A DNA stretch of 64,000 nucleotides, from positions 62,001 through 126,000 of the forward strand of contig CAYJQC010000010.1 in NCBI GenBank assembly GCA_964372215.1, in the 5' to 3' direction. This stretch comes from DAIMFL01 sp964372215. Lineage in GTDB: Bacteria; Pseudomonadota; Alphaproteobacteria; Dongiales; Dongiaceae. The position numbers and the translations under genes were made by a program. Of this stretch, positions 9,042-17,178 are shown piece by piece; positions within the stretch are counted from its first letter, which is position 1, and every line of letters starts with the position of its first letter. A model generated the notes under the pieces. That model saw only the letters and a program-made list of their open reading frames with translations, searched no databases and was not told where the DNA came from.

Positions 9042-11027
9042 ATGACGCCGGTGATTCTCCCGCCCGGCGGCAGTGCCGTGGTTTCGGCGGTCTCATCGAC
9101 GAGCCACCCGACCGTGTTCGCCACGGTCCCCGATTCACGCGCCGCCGGCGCCCAGCTCGAGGCCGGCAGCATCGTCACCGGCACCGTGCTCGGGCGCGAC
9201 GCCCAGGGCCAGGTCGTTCTCCGTACCGACAAGGGACTGCTGTCCCTGTCCACCCACATCCAATTGCCGGTCGGGAGCACGGTCTCGCTCGAGGTCCGGG
9301 TCGCCGGCGCCCGGCTGCAGCTGGTTATTCTCTCGGTCGAGCCGCCGGCGGGCGAGGCCGCCCGCCTCAGCCCGGCCGCCCTGGCCGGTGGCGGTACCGC
9401 CGGCGCCACCGCGACGCCGACCCCGGCGGCCACGCCGGCGACGATGCTCGCCGCGGCGCTCACCGGCGGCAGCCTGGTTATGGCCACGGTGGTGCATGCC
9501 GCCCTGCCGGCAATGGCGGGCCGTCCCATCGCCGCGCCGCCCGGCGCGGCCCAGACACCGCCCGCCCCGGGCGGCGCCGGATCGCCCGCCACGGGCGCCG
9601 CACCGATCAGCGCACCGGCCGCCGCCACCGCGACACCGCCGCCCGCCGCCGGTGCCGGCGGGTTGCCCGGGCAGATCGCCGGCGGCATGCCGCCCGCCGG
9701 CCAGACCGCCAGCGAGCAACTGCTCGCGCTGCAGATCGCCGCCGCCAATCCCGCCGCGCCGGCCTCGGGCGGCGGCGCCGGCAGCGCCGCTGCGCTCGCG
9801 GCGAACCTGATTCAGAGCGTCACGGCGCCGGACGAGACCGCCGGCGCTGTGCCCAAGCCGCCGCCCGGGTCGGCCGGTCAGCCGCCCGGCCCGACGCCCG
9901 GTTCCAGCATGGCTCCCGGTTCCGGCGCCGCCGTGCCCGCTGGCGCCCCGGCCGCGCTGCCGCCGGCGCCGCTTGCGGGCACCAGCGCCCCGCTGCTCGG
10001 CGCCGCACCGCCACCGACCGCTTCCAGCCCGCCGCTGGCCACCGGCCTGCACGGCCCGGCGCAAGCGCCGCTGACGCCGGGAACCGAGGTCGGGGTCCGC
10101 ATCCTGGCCGCCGCCCTGCCCGGCGAGCCGCCGCCCGCCGCCGGCGCCCGGCCGGCCGGCGCTCCGCCCGTGACCGCGGCCCAGGTGATCGGCCAGACCC
10201 CGTCGGGACATCCGATCGTCGACACGCCGGCCGGCCGGCTGATTCTGGCGGTCAAGGCCGCGCTGCCCGCCGGCGCCACCCTGCTGCTCGAGCTGCCGCT
10301 GCCGGGCCAGATCCCGGCGCCGGCGCCGGGCGCACCGGTCAGCAGCCCGCAGCAGGCGCTGCTGCGCCTGGCGCAGGGCTGGCCGGCCCTCGGCGAGGCC
10401 CTGGCGACGCTCGCGGCGCACGGCGAACTGGCCGCCGCCCAGGCCCTGGCCGCGCGGCTTCCGGGCACCGGTTCCGGATTGGCCGCCGGCATCCGCGCCA
10501 TGATCAATCAGTTGGCCGCGGGGGGGGGGGGGGTGGGGCGCGCGCGGGCGCGGCGCGCCGCCTTGGGACGCAGCGGCCGGCGCGACCTGGCCGACAGCCT
10601 GTCGAGCGAATTCCGCCAGGCCTCGCGGCTGGCCGGCGAGCCGGCGAGCGGCGACTGGCGGGTGATGTTCCTGCCGCTGCGCCACGAGGGCGAACTGCAC
10701 CAGATCAATCTCTATCTGCGCGGGCGGCGCAAGGGCGACAAGGACGATCCGGACACCGGCACCCGCTTCGTCGTCGAGATCGACATGACCCGGCTCGGCC
10801 CGATCCAGCTCGACGGGCTGGTGCATGGCCGGCGCTTCGACCTGATGCTGAGAAGCCGGGGGCCGCTGTCGCCGGCAATGCGCCGCGACATCGAGGCGAT
10901 CTTCGACGAGGCGCGCGGCATCGGCGGCTATGCCGGCGCCATCGGTTTTCAGGTCGCCGCGAGCTTTCCCGTGCAGCCGCTGGAACAGGCCAAGGGCCAA
11001 GCCCCGGCCAACGCCGTGGTGGTGTAG
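9042..11027 (+). CDS. fliK: FliK-like flagellar hook-length control protein
   Basis: The 661-aa product begins 3 bases after flhG. The first about 470 residues are extremely rich in Ala, Pro and Gly, as is usual for the disordered ruler part of FliK. The last about 140 residues form a folded domain containing GDWRVMFLPLRHEGELHQI and TRLGPIQLDGLVHGRRFDL. These fit the Flg_hook C-terminal domain that senses hook completion. A run of 14 G at 10520-10533 falls in the coding region just before this domain, and the protein there reads as low-complexity Gly/Arg/Ala. The frame is open across it, but the sequence at this spot may be unreliable. The symbol is an inference from domain and context. Confidence 0.72.
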   Translation: MTPVILPPGGSAVVSAVSSTSHPTVFATVPDSRAAGAQLEAGSIVTGTVLGRDAQGQVVLRTDKGLLSLSTHIQLPVGSTVSLEVRVAGARLQLVILSVEPPAGEAARLSPAALAGGGTAGATATPTPAATPATMLAAALTGGSLVMATVVHAALPAMAGRPIAAPPGAAQTPPAPGGAGSPATGAAPISAPAAATATPPPAAGAGGLPGQIAGGMPPAGQTASEQLLALQIAAANPAAPASGGGAGSAAALAANLIQSVTAPDETAGAVPKPPPGSAGQPPGPTPGSSMAPGSGAAVPAGAPAALPPAPLAGTSAPLLGAAPPPTASSPPLATGLHGPAQAPLTPGTEVGVRILAAALPGEPPPAAGARPAGAPPVTAAQVIGQTPSGHPIVDTPAGRLILAVKAALPAGATLLLELPLPGQIPAPAPGAPVSSPQQALLRLAQGWPALGEALATLAAHGELAAAQALAARLPGTGSGLAAGIRAMINQLAAGGGGVGRARARRAALGRSGRRDLADSLSSEFRQASRLAGEPASGDWRVMFLPLRHEGELHQINLYLRGRRKGDKDDPDTGTRFVVEIDMTRLGPIQLDGLVHGRRFDLMLRSRGPLSPAMRRDIEAIFDEARGIGGYAGAIGFQVAASFPVQPLEQAKGQAPANAVVV

Positions 11028-11054
11028 GGCCGCGGCGGCGCGCCTACACGCAGC

Positions 11055-11480
11055 TCAGCCGCCGTGCTGGCTCTTTCGGCGGAACATCTCGATCCCCATC
11101 TCGTCGCCCGCGATCTGCTCGCGGCGTTGACGCACCTGGGCCTCGCGCGCCTTGCGGTTGGCGAGCGCCTGCTCGTAGCGCTTGAGTTCCTGGAAGGCCT
11201 CGGTCACCTCCTCGTGGGCGCGCTCGATTTCCTGGTCGACATCGGCGATCGAGCCATTGAGACGCTCGCGCCGCTTGCGCGCGACCCCGGCATAGGCGGC
11301 GAAGGCGGCCTGCAGCTCGGGCGATCCGCTCGCGGTCCTGCCCTCGCGTTCCAGTTCGCCGTCGATGCGCGCCAGGTCGGCGCGCAGCCGTTCCGCCAGC
11401 TGCTCGAGATCGGCGGCCTTGCGCCGCCGCTCGTTGAGGGTCCAGCCGTGCAGGCGGACCAGCTGATCCAGCGCGCTCAC
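11055..11480 (-). CDS. fliJ: Flagellar export chaperone FliJ
   Basis: The 141-aa protein is almost entirely charged coiled coil (long runs of Glu/Arg/Leu heptads), like FliJ. FliJ is the stalk-like subunit of the export ATPase that contacts FlhA. The start MSALDQLVRLHGWTLNERRRK fits FliJ N-termini. Its start codon overlaps the end of fliI by four bases, so both are made from one message. It converges with the fliK-like gene, leaving 27 bases between the stop codons. Confidence 0.85.
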   Translation of the reverse strand: MSALDQLVRLHGWTLNERRRKAADLEQLAERLRADLARIDGELEREGRTASGSPELQAAFAAYAGVARKRRERLNGSIADVDQEIERAHEEVTEAFQELKRYEQALANRKAREAQVRQRREQIAGDEMGIEMFRRKSQHGG

Positions 11481-12838
11481 GTGCCGGCCTTCGCGCCAGC
11501 CGCGGACGTGGCGGCGAGAATTTCGGCCAGCCGTCCATAGCCGGCGGCGAGATCGGTGCGCTCGTCCTTGTCCTGGCCCAGGAACGCCTCGAGCGGCCCG
11601 TTGAGGGCGATCGCCTCGTCGACCGTGGGATCGCTGCCTTTCTTGTAGGCGCCGAGCCGGATCAGCTCGGCCATGTCGTCATAGGCGGCGAGCAGGCTGC
11701 GGGCGCGCCGCACCAGCGTGTTCTCGTCATCGTTGTTGCAGGCCGGCATGGTGCGCGAGACGCTGCGCAGGATGTTGATCGCGGGATAGCGGCCGCGCTC
11801 GGCGATGGCGCGGTCGAGCCAGATGTGGCCGTCCAGGATACCGCGCACCGCGTCGGCGATCGGCTCGTTGTGATCGTCGCCTTCGACCAGCACGGTGAAC
11901 AGGCCGGTGATGGTGCCGTCCCCGGTGCCCGGCCCGGCGCGCTCGAGCAGGCGCGGCAGTTCGGCGAAGACCGACGGCGTGTAGCCCTTGCTGGCCGGCG
12001 GCTCGCCGGCCGACAGCCCGATCTCGCGCTGCGCCATCGCGAAGCGGGTGATCGAATCGATCAGGCAGAGCACCTGGTCGCCCTGGTCGCGGAAGTACTC
12101 GGCCAGCGTCATGGTGAGCTGTGCGGCTTGGCGGCGCATCAGCGGCGATTCGTCCGAGGTCGCGACGACGACGATGCTGCGCGCCAGGCCCTCGGTGCCG
12201 AGATCGTCGGCGATGAACTCCTGGACCTCGCGGCCGCGCTCGCCGATCAGGCCGATGACGTTCACGTCGGAGGCGGTGTAGCGCGCGAGCATCGACAGCA
12301 GGACCGACTTGCCGACGCCGGAGCCGGCAAAGATGCCCATGCGCTGGCCGCGGCAGCAGGTGAGGAAGCTGTTGATCGCGCGCACGCCGAGGTCGAGCTT
12401 GCCGCCGACCCGCCGACGCGCATGGGCCGGCGGCGGCGTGGCCCGCAGGCGGCAGGCGAGTGCGTCGCTCGGCAATGGCCCCTTGCCGTCGATCGGCTCG
12501 CCGAAGGCGTTCACCACCCGGCCGAGCCAGGCCCGGCTCGGGCGGATCACCGGTTCGCTCTCGACCAGCTCGGCCCGGCAGCCGAGGCCGACCCCCTCGA
12601 GCGAGCCGAAGGCCATGGCCAGCGCCCGGCCGGTCCGGAATCCGACCACTTCGCAGGGGATGCACTGGCCCGCCCGGCTGATGACGTCGCAGCGCGAGCC
12701 GACCGACAGATGGCGTTCGAGACCCGCCACCTCGACCAACATGCCAAGAACGGTTGCGACGCGCCCGTAATGTCGGGACTGTGGAATTCTCTCGATTTCG
12801 CCGACGAGGCCGTCCAGCGACCGGGGAGCTGCCGACAT
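11477..12838 (-). CDS. fliI: Flagellum-specific ATP synthase FliI
   Basis: The 453-aa protein is the hexameric ATPase that energises flagellar type III export. It is closely related to F1 beta. Walker A is seen as GIFAGSGVGKSVLLSM (about residue 162-177), followed by the GERGREVQEF motif and Walker B in LCLIDSITRFAMAQREIGLS. The N-terminal beta-barrel region is present. It is divergent from ctrA, sharing the 200-base regulatory region 12839-13038, and leads the two-gene fliI-fliJ operon. Confidence 0.96.
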   Translation of the reverse strand: MSAAPRSLDGLVGEIERIPQSRHYGRVATVLGMLVEVAGLERHLSVGSRCDVISRAGQCIPCEVVGFRTGRALAMAFGSLEGVGLGCRAELVESEPVIRPSRAWLGRVVNAFGEPIDGKGPLPSDALACRLRATPPPAHARRRVGGKLDLGVRAINSFLTCCRGQRMGIFAGSGVGKSVLLSMLARYTASDVNVIGLIGERGREVQEFIADDLGTEGLARSIVVVATSDESPLMRRQAAQLTMTLAEYFRDQGDQVLCLIDSITRFAMAQREIGLSAGEPPASKGYTPSVFAELPRLLERAGPGTGDGTITGLFTVLVEGDDHNEPIADAVRGILDGHIWLDRAIAERGRYPAINILRSVSRTMPACNNDDENTLVRRARSLLAAYDDMAELIRLGAYKKGSDPTVDEAIALNGPLEAFLGQDKDERTDLAAGYGRLAEILAATSAAGAKAGT

Positions 12839-13038
12839 GAGCGGATAAAAGCCTGTTATTTCAGTTGCTTGTCGAATTATGTCAGAGCTCGATTAAACAT
12901 CGGTGAATCGCGGCCGTCGGAGCCCTCATGGGCAAGAGAAAGTGAAAGAAGGGCGCGACGCTAAAGGTTTGTTAACCGGCTTCACCGAGAATGGTTAATG
13001 AGTTAATCTTGGCTCTTGAGAAGTGACCAGAGGTGCCA
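12839..13038. promoter_or_regulatory. Divergent fliI/ctrA regulatory region with CtrA-like and GANTC motifs
   Basis: This 200-base region between divergent fliI and ctrA is markedly AT-richer than its surroundings. It holds a TTAA-N7-TGAA sequence at 12893-12907, one mismatch from the CtrA box TTAA-N7-TTAA. A GAATC (GANTC, CcrM methylation site) at 12905-12909 overlaps its right half. Close to ctrA there are TTAAC at 12972-12976 and TTAATGAGTTAA at 12995-13006. In Caulobacter, ctrA promoters combine CtrA boxes with a GANTC site, so autoregulation is plausible, but no -35/-10 was identified and no start site is known. Confidence 0.45.
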
Positions 13039-13761
13039 ATGCGCGTTCTGTTGGTGGAAGACGATTCGAACACGGCGCAGAGCATCGAGCTGATGCTCAA
13101 GTCCGAAGGGTTCATCGTCGACTCGACGGATCTCGGCGAGGACGGTCTCGAGATCGGCAAGCTGTATGATTACGACATCATCCTGCTCGATCTCATGCTG
13201 CCGGACATCGACGGGTACGAGGTTCTGCGCCGGCTGCGCAGCGCCCGGGTCAACACGCCGATCCTGATCCTGTCCGGCCTGTCCGAGCTCGACAGCAAGA
13301 TCAAGGGGCTCGGCTTCGGCGCCGACGACTACCTGACCAAGCCATTCGATCGGCGCGAGCTGATCGCCCGGATCCAGGCGATCGTCCGGCGCTCCAAGGG
13401 GCATTCGGACTCGATCATCCGGACCGGCAAGCTGGCGGTCAATCTCGATGCCCGGACCGTCGAGGTCGAGAGCCAGCCCTTGCACCTGACCGGCAAGGAG
13501 TACGGGATCCTGGAGCTGCTCTCCCTGCGCAAGGGGACGACCCTGACCAAGGAGATGTTCCTCAACCATCTCTACGGCGGGATGGACGAGCCGGAGCTCA
13601 AGATCATCGACGTCTTCGTGTGCAAGCTGCGCAAGAAGCTGTCGACCGCGACCGGCGGCGACAACTACATCGAGACCGTCTGGGGCCGCGGCTACGTGCT
13701 GCGCGACCCGATCGACGGCGGCACCGAAGGCCAGGTGCGCCAGGACGCCGCCGTGGGCTGA
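13039..13761 (+). CDS. ctrA: Cell-cycle response regulator CtrA
   Basis: CtrA is the OmpR-type master regulator of cell cycle and motility in alphaproteobacteria. The 240-aa product has the receiver with the acidic pair in LLVEDDS, phospho-acceptor Asp in IILLDLMLPDIDG, and a conserved Lys in LTKPFDR, followed by a winged helix with KIIDVFVCKLRKKL. The N-terminus MRVLLVEDDS...QSIELMLKSEGF is near identical to known CtrA. The ATG at 13039 was chosen; an in-frame GTG at 13033 would add two residues. The last about 10 residues are poorly conserved. A hairpin terminator follows. Confidence 0.96.
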   Translation: MRVLLVEDDSNTAQSIELMLKSEGFIVDSTDLGEDGLEIGKLYDYDIILLDLMLPDIDGYEVLRRLRSARVNTPILILSGLSELDSKIKGLGFGADDYLTKPFDRRELIARIQAIVRRSKGHSDSIIRTGKLAVNLDARTVEVESQPLHLTGKEYGILELLSLRKGTTLTKEMFLNHLYGGMDEPELKIIDVFVCKLRKKLSTATGGDNYIETVWGRGYVLRDPIDGGTEGQVRQDAAVG

Positions 13762-13797
13762 TCCGCCCTCCCGAACGAACCGACGATCCCAAGACGA

Positions 13798-13824
13798 AAG
13801 GCCCGGGGGCACTCCCCGGGCCTT
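13798..13824 (+). terminator. Hairpin terminator downstream of ctrA
   Basis: A perfect 11-bp inverted repeat (AAGGCCCGGGG / CCCCGGGCCTT) with a five-base loop begins 36 bases after the ctrA stop. Only a weak T-containing tail (CTCGCCTTA) follows. It is the best candidate for a rho-independent terminator in the window. Confidence 0.7.
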
Positions 13825-14200
13825 CTCGCCTTAGCCCCGTTGGCGTTCGCCCGCGCGACGACAGGCCCGCGCTCGCGGTGACGGCCCGCGCGCCGTGGCG
13901 ATCCGCGAACCGACCATATCAGGTCGGGCGGGCATCCCCGGGGCGGTTCATTCGGCAGCCATCGGGCACTGCAGCCTCGCAGACTCAGCGTCTTGGCGGA
14001 GCTTCAACGGATCATCTGTTGAACACTCACAGCAAGAACGTGAGCCGATCGAACCTGCCCGGTTCGCTCGGCGAAACCTGCTCTGCTCGGCTGAAAGAGG
14101 GCCGCGATCGCCGACCGCGATTTGGCTTCCGCGCTGCCGGGTCCGACCGGCGGGTCGGGCCTGGCCGCTCGCTTGCGGGACGATCCCGATCCGGCGATCG

Positions 14201-14256
14201 GCCCGGATCAGGCGGCCCGGATCAGGCGGCCCGGATCAGGCGGCCCGGATCAGGCG
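14201..14256. repeat. Four perfect 14-bp tandem repeats next to the cheR 3' end
   Basis: The unit GCCCGGATCAGGCG occurs four times head to tail without mismatch, ending 9 bases before the cheR stop codon; a related GATCCGGCGATCG precedes it. It is a minisatellite-like array, not a CRISPR, because there are no spacers. It may vary in copy number between strains. Confidence 0.9.
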
Positions 14257-14265
14257 GATCGTGGC

Positions 14266-15108
14266 TTAGCCGACCGCCTTGGCGCGGGCCGGCGCGGCGC
14301 CCTGGACGCCGTACATGCCGCGCTGCCCTTCGATGAGCCGGAACCGCTCGGTGACGCCGAGGACGGTCTCGGCGCCGCCGAGATAGAGGAAGCCGTCATC
14401 CGTCATCTGGCTCGCGATGTTGTTCAGCACCTTGGCCTTGGTCGGCTGGTCGAAATAGATCAGCACGTTGCGGCAGTACACGACGTCGAAGCGGCCGAGC
14501 GGCGCCATCGGCTGCAGCAGGTTGAAGGGACGGTACTGCACCATGTCGCGGATCGGCTTGTTGATTTGCCAGCGGTCGCCGACCTGCTGGAAGTACTTGA
14601 CCAGGAGCTGGATCGGCAGGCCGCGCTGCACTTCGAACTGCGAGTAGAAGCCCTCGCGCGCCTTCGACAGGATCTCGGTCGACAGATCGGTAGCGACGAT
14701 CTCGATCTTCCAGCCGGCGAGCTTCGCCGCCTGCTCGCTCAGCACCATGGCGAGCGTGTAGGGCTCCTGTCCGCTCGAGCACGCAGCGCTCCAGATGCGG
14801 ATGCTCTTCTGCTGCGCCCGCGCCTTCAGCATGTGCGGCAGCACGATGTCGCGAAACTGGTCGAACGGCTTGATGTCGCGGAAGAAGAACGACTCGTTGG
14901 TGGTCATCGCCTCGGTGATGTCGCGCAGCAGCGCTTCGTCCGGCTTGGTGCGGATGACCCGCGCCAGCTCCTCGAAGTTGGTGAACTTCCACTTGCGCGC
15001 GACAGGCAGCAGCCGGCTCTCCAGCAGGTAAGCCTTGTCTTTCGCCAGCGTCAGGCCGGACCGCTCTTTCAGTATCCGGCAGATGAGATCAAAATCGTTC
15101 ACGTTCAT
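14266..15108 (-). CDS. cheR: Chemotaxis glutamate methyltransferase CheR
   Basis: CheR uses S-adenosylmethionine to methylate glutamates on chemoreceptors, setting adaptation. The 280-aa protein has the small N-terminal helical domain and the SAM-binding domain with IWSAACSSGQEPYTLAM at about residue 100-120. TDLS and CRNVLIYFD follow further on. The start overlaps the cheB stop by four bases. It is the last gene of the cheA-W-Y-B-R operon, and a short Ala-rich tail follows the conserved part. Confidence 0.96.
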   Translation of the reverse strand: MNVNDFDLICRILKERSGLTLAKDKAYLLESRLLPVARKWKFTNFEELARVIRTKPDEALLRDITEAMTTNESFFFRDIKPFDQFRDIVLPHMLKARAQQKSIRIWSAACSSGQEPYTLAMVLSEQAAKLAGWKIEIVATDLSTEILSKAREGFYSQFEVQRGLPIQLLVKYFQQVGDRWQINKPIRDMVQYRPFNLLQPMAPLGRFDVVYCRNVLIYFDQPTKAKVLNNIASQMTDDGFLYLGGAETVLGVTERFRLIEGQRGMYGVQGAAPARAKAVG

Positions 15109-16259
15109 GCCGCCGTCCTTAGGACCAACTTACGGATGAAGGGCGAGATGCCCTGCAGCGGCAGGACCGCGCTGCAGATCCCGGCCGCCGCTGCGGCGCC
15201 GGGCATACCCCAAACCACGCTGGTCGCCTCGTCCTGCGCAATCACTGTGCCGCCGGCGGCCGTCAGCACCTGTCCGCCGCGCATGCCGTCCGCGCCCATT
15301 CCGGTCAGGATGACCGCCAGCGCGCCGCGGCCGTACACGGCCGCAATGCTGCGCAACATGGTATCGACCGCGGGCCGGCAGAAGTTTTCCGGCGGTTCCT
15401 TCGACAGCCGGATGACCTTGTTGCTGCCTTCCAGCGCAACCTTCATGTGGAAGTCGCCGGGCGCCACGTAGATGCGGCCGCCGACGATCACCTCGCCGTC
15501 GCGCCCCTCGGCCGACGGCATGCCGCTGCTCTGGGCCAGATGCTCGGCGAGAATCGTGGTGAAGGTGGCCGGCATGTGCTGGGTGATCAGCACCGGCACC
15601 TTGATCGCCTCGACCATGCGCGCCATGACCGTGAACAGCGCCTGGGGCCCGCCGGTCGAACTGCCGATGGCGAGCACCTGCGGCGGGCTGATCGGCGCGT
15701 CGCGCAGGCGGATCGGCTTCGGCGCCTCGGCCTTGCGGGCGACCGCGGGGAGCGCAGCCATCGTGCCGAGCCGCTTGGCGATCGCACCGCCGCTCGCGCT
15801 CTTGCGGGCGGCGAGGCCCAGCGTCTTGACCTTCTCGGTCAGGTCGCGCTGGAATTCGGTGGCAGACATCAGTCCGCCGGTCGACCCCGGCTTGGTGACG
15901 TAGTCCGCGGCCCCGTGCTCGAGCGCCTTGAGGCTGATCGCGGCGTTCTTGTGGGTCAACGTCGAGGCCATGATGACTTGAAGCCCGGGACGTGCGGCGA
16001 TCAGCTTCGGCAACGCGGTCATGCCATCCATCACGGGCATCTCGATATCGAGAATGGCGACCTCGACGTCCATGCGCTGCAGCGTATTCAGCGCGGACTG
16101 GCCGTTGCCGACCGACGCGACGACCCGGACCATCGGATCGGCCTCGAGCGTACGGGTGAGCAATCCGCGGATGACCGCAGAATCGTCCACCACCATCACG
16201 TGGACCCGCTTGTCCACGGCGCCGCCGACCGCTGCCGAACCGACTTCCGGCGTTGCCAT
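15105..16259 (-). CDS. cheB: Chemotaxis response regulator methylesterase CheB
   Basis: CheB removes receptor methyl groups (and deamidates) when phosphorylated by CheA. The 384-aa protein has an N-terminal receiver (VMVVDDSAVIRGLL, AILDIEMPVMDG) joined by a variable linker to the methylesterase domain. The catalytic triad motifs are visible: the Ser in IGSSTGGPQALF, the His in ITQHMP and the Asp in TGMGADGMRGG. A 15-residue N-terminal extension precedes the receiver. The ATG overlaps the cheY stop by one base. Confidence 0.96.
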   Translation of the reverse strand: MATPEVGSAAVGGAVDKRVHVMVVDDSAVIRGLLTRTLEADPMVRVVASVGNGQSALNTLQRMDVEVAILDIEMPVMDGMTALPKLIAARPGLQVIMASTLTHKNAAISLKALEHGAADYVTKPGSTGGLMSATEFQRDLTEKVKTLGLAARKSASGGAIAKRLGTMAALPAVARKAEAPKPIRLRDAPISPPQVLAIGSSTGGPQALFTVMARMVEAIKVPVLITQHMPATFTTILAEHLAQSSGMPSAEGRDGEVIVGGRIYVAPGDFHMKVALEGSNKVIRLSKEPPENFCRPAVDTMLRSIAAVYGRGALAVILTGMGADGMRGGQVLTAAGGTVIAQDEATSVVWGMPGAAAAAGICSAVLPLQGISPFIRKLVLRTAA

Positions 16260-16624
16260 CAGATCAGTCCGGCCTGGGCGAACTTCGCTTCGATGATCTC
16301 GCTGTCGAACGGCTTCATGATGTACTCGTTCGCGCCGGCGCCAATCGCCTCGCGAATGTGCTTGATGTCGTTCTCGGTCGTGCAGAACACCACGATGGGG
16401 CCGCCGCCATTGTCCATCTTGCGCAGATCGCGCAGAAAATCGATGCCGTTCATCACCGGCATGTTCCAGTCGAGCAGGATCGCGTCGGGCATTTGGCGCC
16501 GACAGGCGTCGATGGCCACCTGGCCGTTCTCGGCCTCCTCGATGGCGAAGTTCAGGCCTTCGAGGATCTTGCGCGCGACCATGCGCACGACCTTAGAGTC
16601 GTCGACGATGAGGCACTGCTTCAT
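16259..16624 (-). CDS. cheY: Chemotaxis response regulator CheY
   Basis: A single-domain receiver of 121 aa. The acidic pair (LIVDDSKVVR), phosphorylated Asp (ILLDWNMPVMNG) and Lys (YIMKPF) are all present. Together with the position between cheW and cheB, this indicates the motor-binding output protein of this pathway. Alphaproteobacteria often encode several CheY proteins, so it could also act as a phosphate sink. Confidence 0.93.
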   Translation of the reverse strand: MKQCLIVDDSKVVRMVARKILEGLNFAIEEAENGQVAIDACRRQMPDAILLDWNMPVMNGIDFLRDLRKMDNGGGPIVVFCTTENDIKHIREAIGAGANEYIMKPFDSEIIEAKFAQAGLI

Positions 16625-16677
16625 TGTGCCGCTCCACTCCGCAGAGTTAATGTCCGATCACCCGCGCGTCGCTCGAG

Positions 16678-17175
16678 TCAGGCCGCTTCGGCGCGGCCGA
16701 ACTGCAGTAGCTGAGGGACGTCGAGAACGATGAGAAGTTGACCGTTGAGACGATAGATGCCGTCTGAGAAATCACGCCAGCGCGCATCGAGCGTCGGTGG
16801 GTTGCGCTCGTAGTCGCTCGCCTTCAGGCTGAGCACTTCGCCGACCGCATCGACCAGCAGGCTGTACGACTCGCCGCCCTGGTCGACGACCACGCTCATC
16901 GGCTTCGCGTCCGCCGCGCGCGGCGTCATTCCGAGACGCAGCCGGACATCGACCGCGGTCACGATACGGCCGCGCAGATTGAGCGACCCGGCGACTTCGG
17001 GCGGCGCCAGCGGGATGCGCGTGATCTTCTGCTGGCCCAGGATGTCCTGCACGGTGAGGACCGGGATACCGAACAGCTGCCCGAGGATCGTCATGGTGAC
17101 GAAATCCTGGGTCTCCCCGGCAGATTCGGCGCCAGCACCCTGACGCGCGCCCTTCGACTTCTTCGGCGTTGCCAT
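16678..17175 (-). CDS. cheW: Chemotaxis coupling protein CheW
   Basis: The 165-aa protein is a CheW SH3-like scaffold that links receptors to CheA. After a basic, Ala/Gly-rich N-terminus of about 25 residues comes the domain with FVTMTILGQLFGIPVLTVQDI and LNLRGRIVTAVDVRLRL, then VDAVGEVLSL. It begins 3 bases after the cheA stop and is followed by cheY after 53 bases. Confidence 0.95.
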   Translation of the reverse strand: MATPKKSKGARQGAGAESAGETQDFVTMTILGQLFGIPVLTVQDILGQQKITRIPLAPPEVAGSLNLRGRIVTAVDVRLRLGMTPRAADAKPMSVVVDQGGESYSLLVDAVGEVLSLKASDYERNPPTLDARWRDFSDGIYRLNGQLLIVLDVPQLLQFGRAEAA

Positions 17176-17178
17176 GGC

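Larger units (their letters stand above)
13762..14265. other. 504-base intergenic region between ctrA and cheR
   Basis: Both flanking genes end here (ctrA + and cheR -). Apart from the terminator and a tandem repeat near cheR, no gene was recognised. There are small inverted repeats: TTCAAC...GTTGAA at 14003-14023 and CGAACC...GGTTCG around 14050. These might belong to a small RNA, but nothing matches a family I know. Short open frames here are low-complexity and lack convincing starts. Confidence 0.5.

Noticed and set aside
9135..11000. 621-aa open frame opposite the fliK-like gene
   Set aside because: The sequence is Gly/Arg/Ala repeats produced by the GC-rich, Pro/Ala-coding strand; no homology-like motif.
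8699..11185. 828-aa frame overlapping flhG and fliK in another + frame
   Set aside because: Arg/Gly/Pro-rich frame-shifted translation of the two genes; it contains none of their motifs.
14201..14256. Possible CRISPR array
   Set aside because: Units are directly adjacent with no spacers and are only 14 bases, so it is a simple tandem repeat; no cas gene is near.
13895..14269. 124-aa frame ending in a run of Arg/Ile/Pro/Gly repeats
   Set aside because: Its end is just the translated 14-bp tandem repeat and its body has no conserved pattern.
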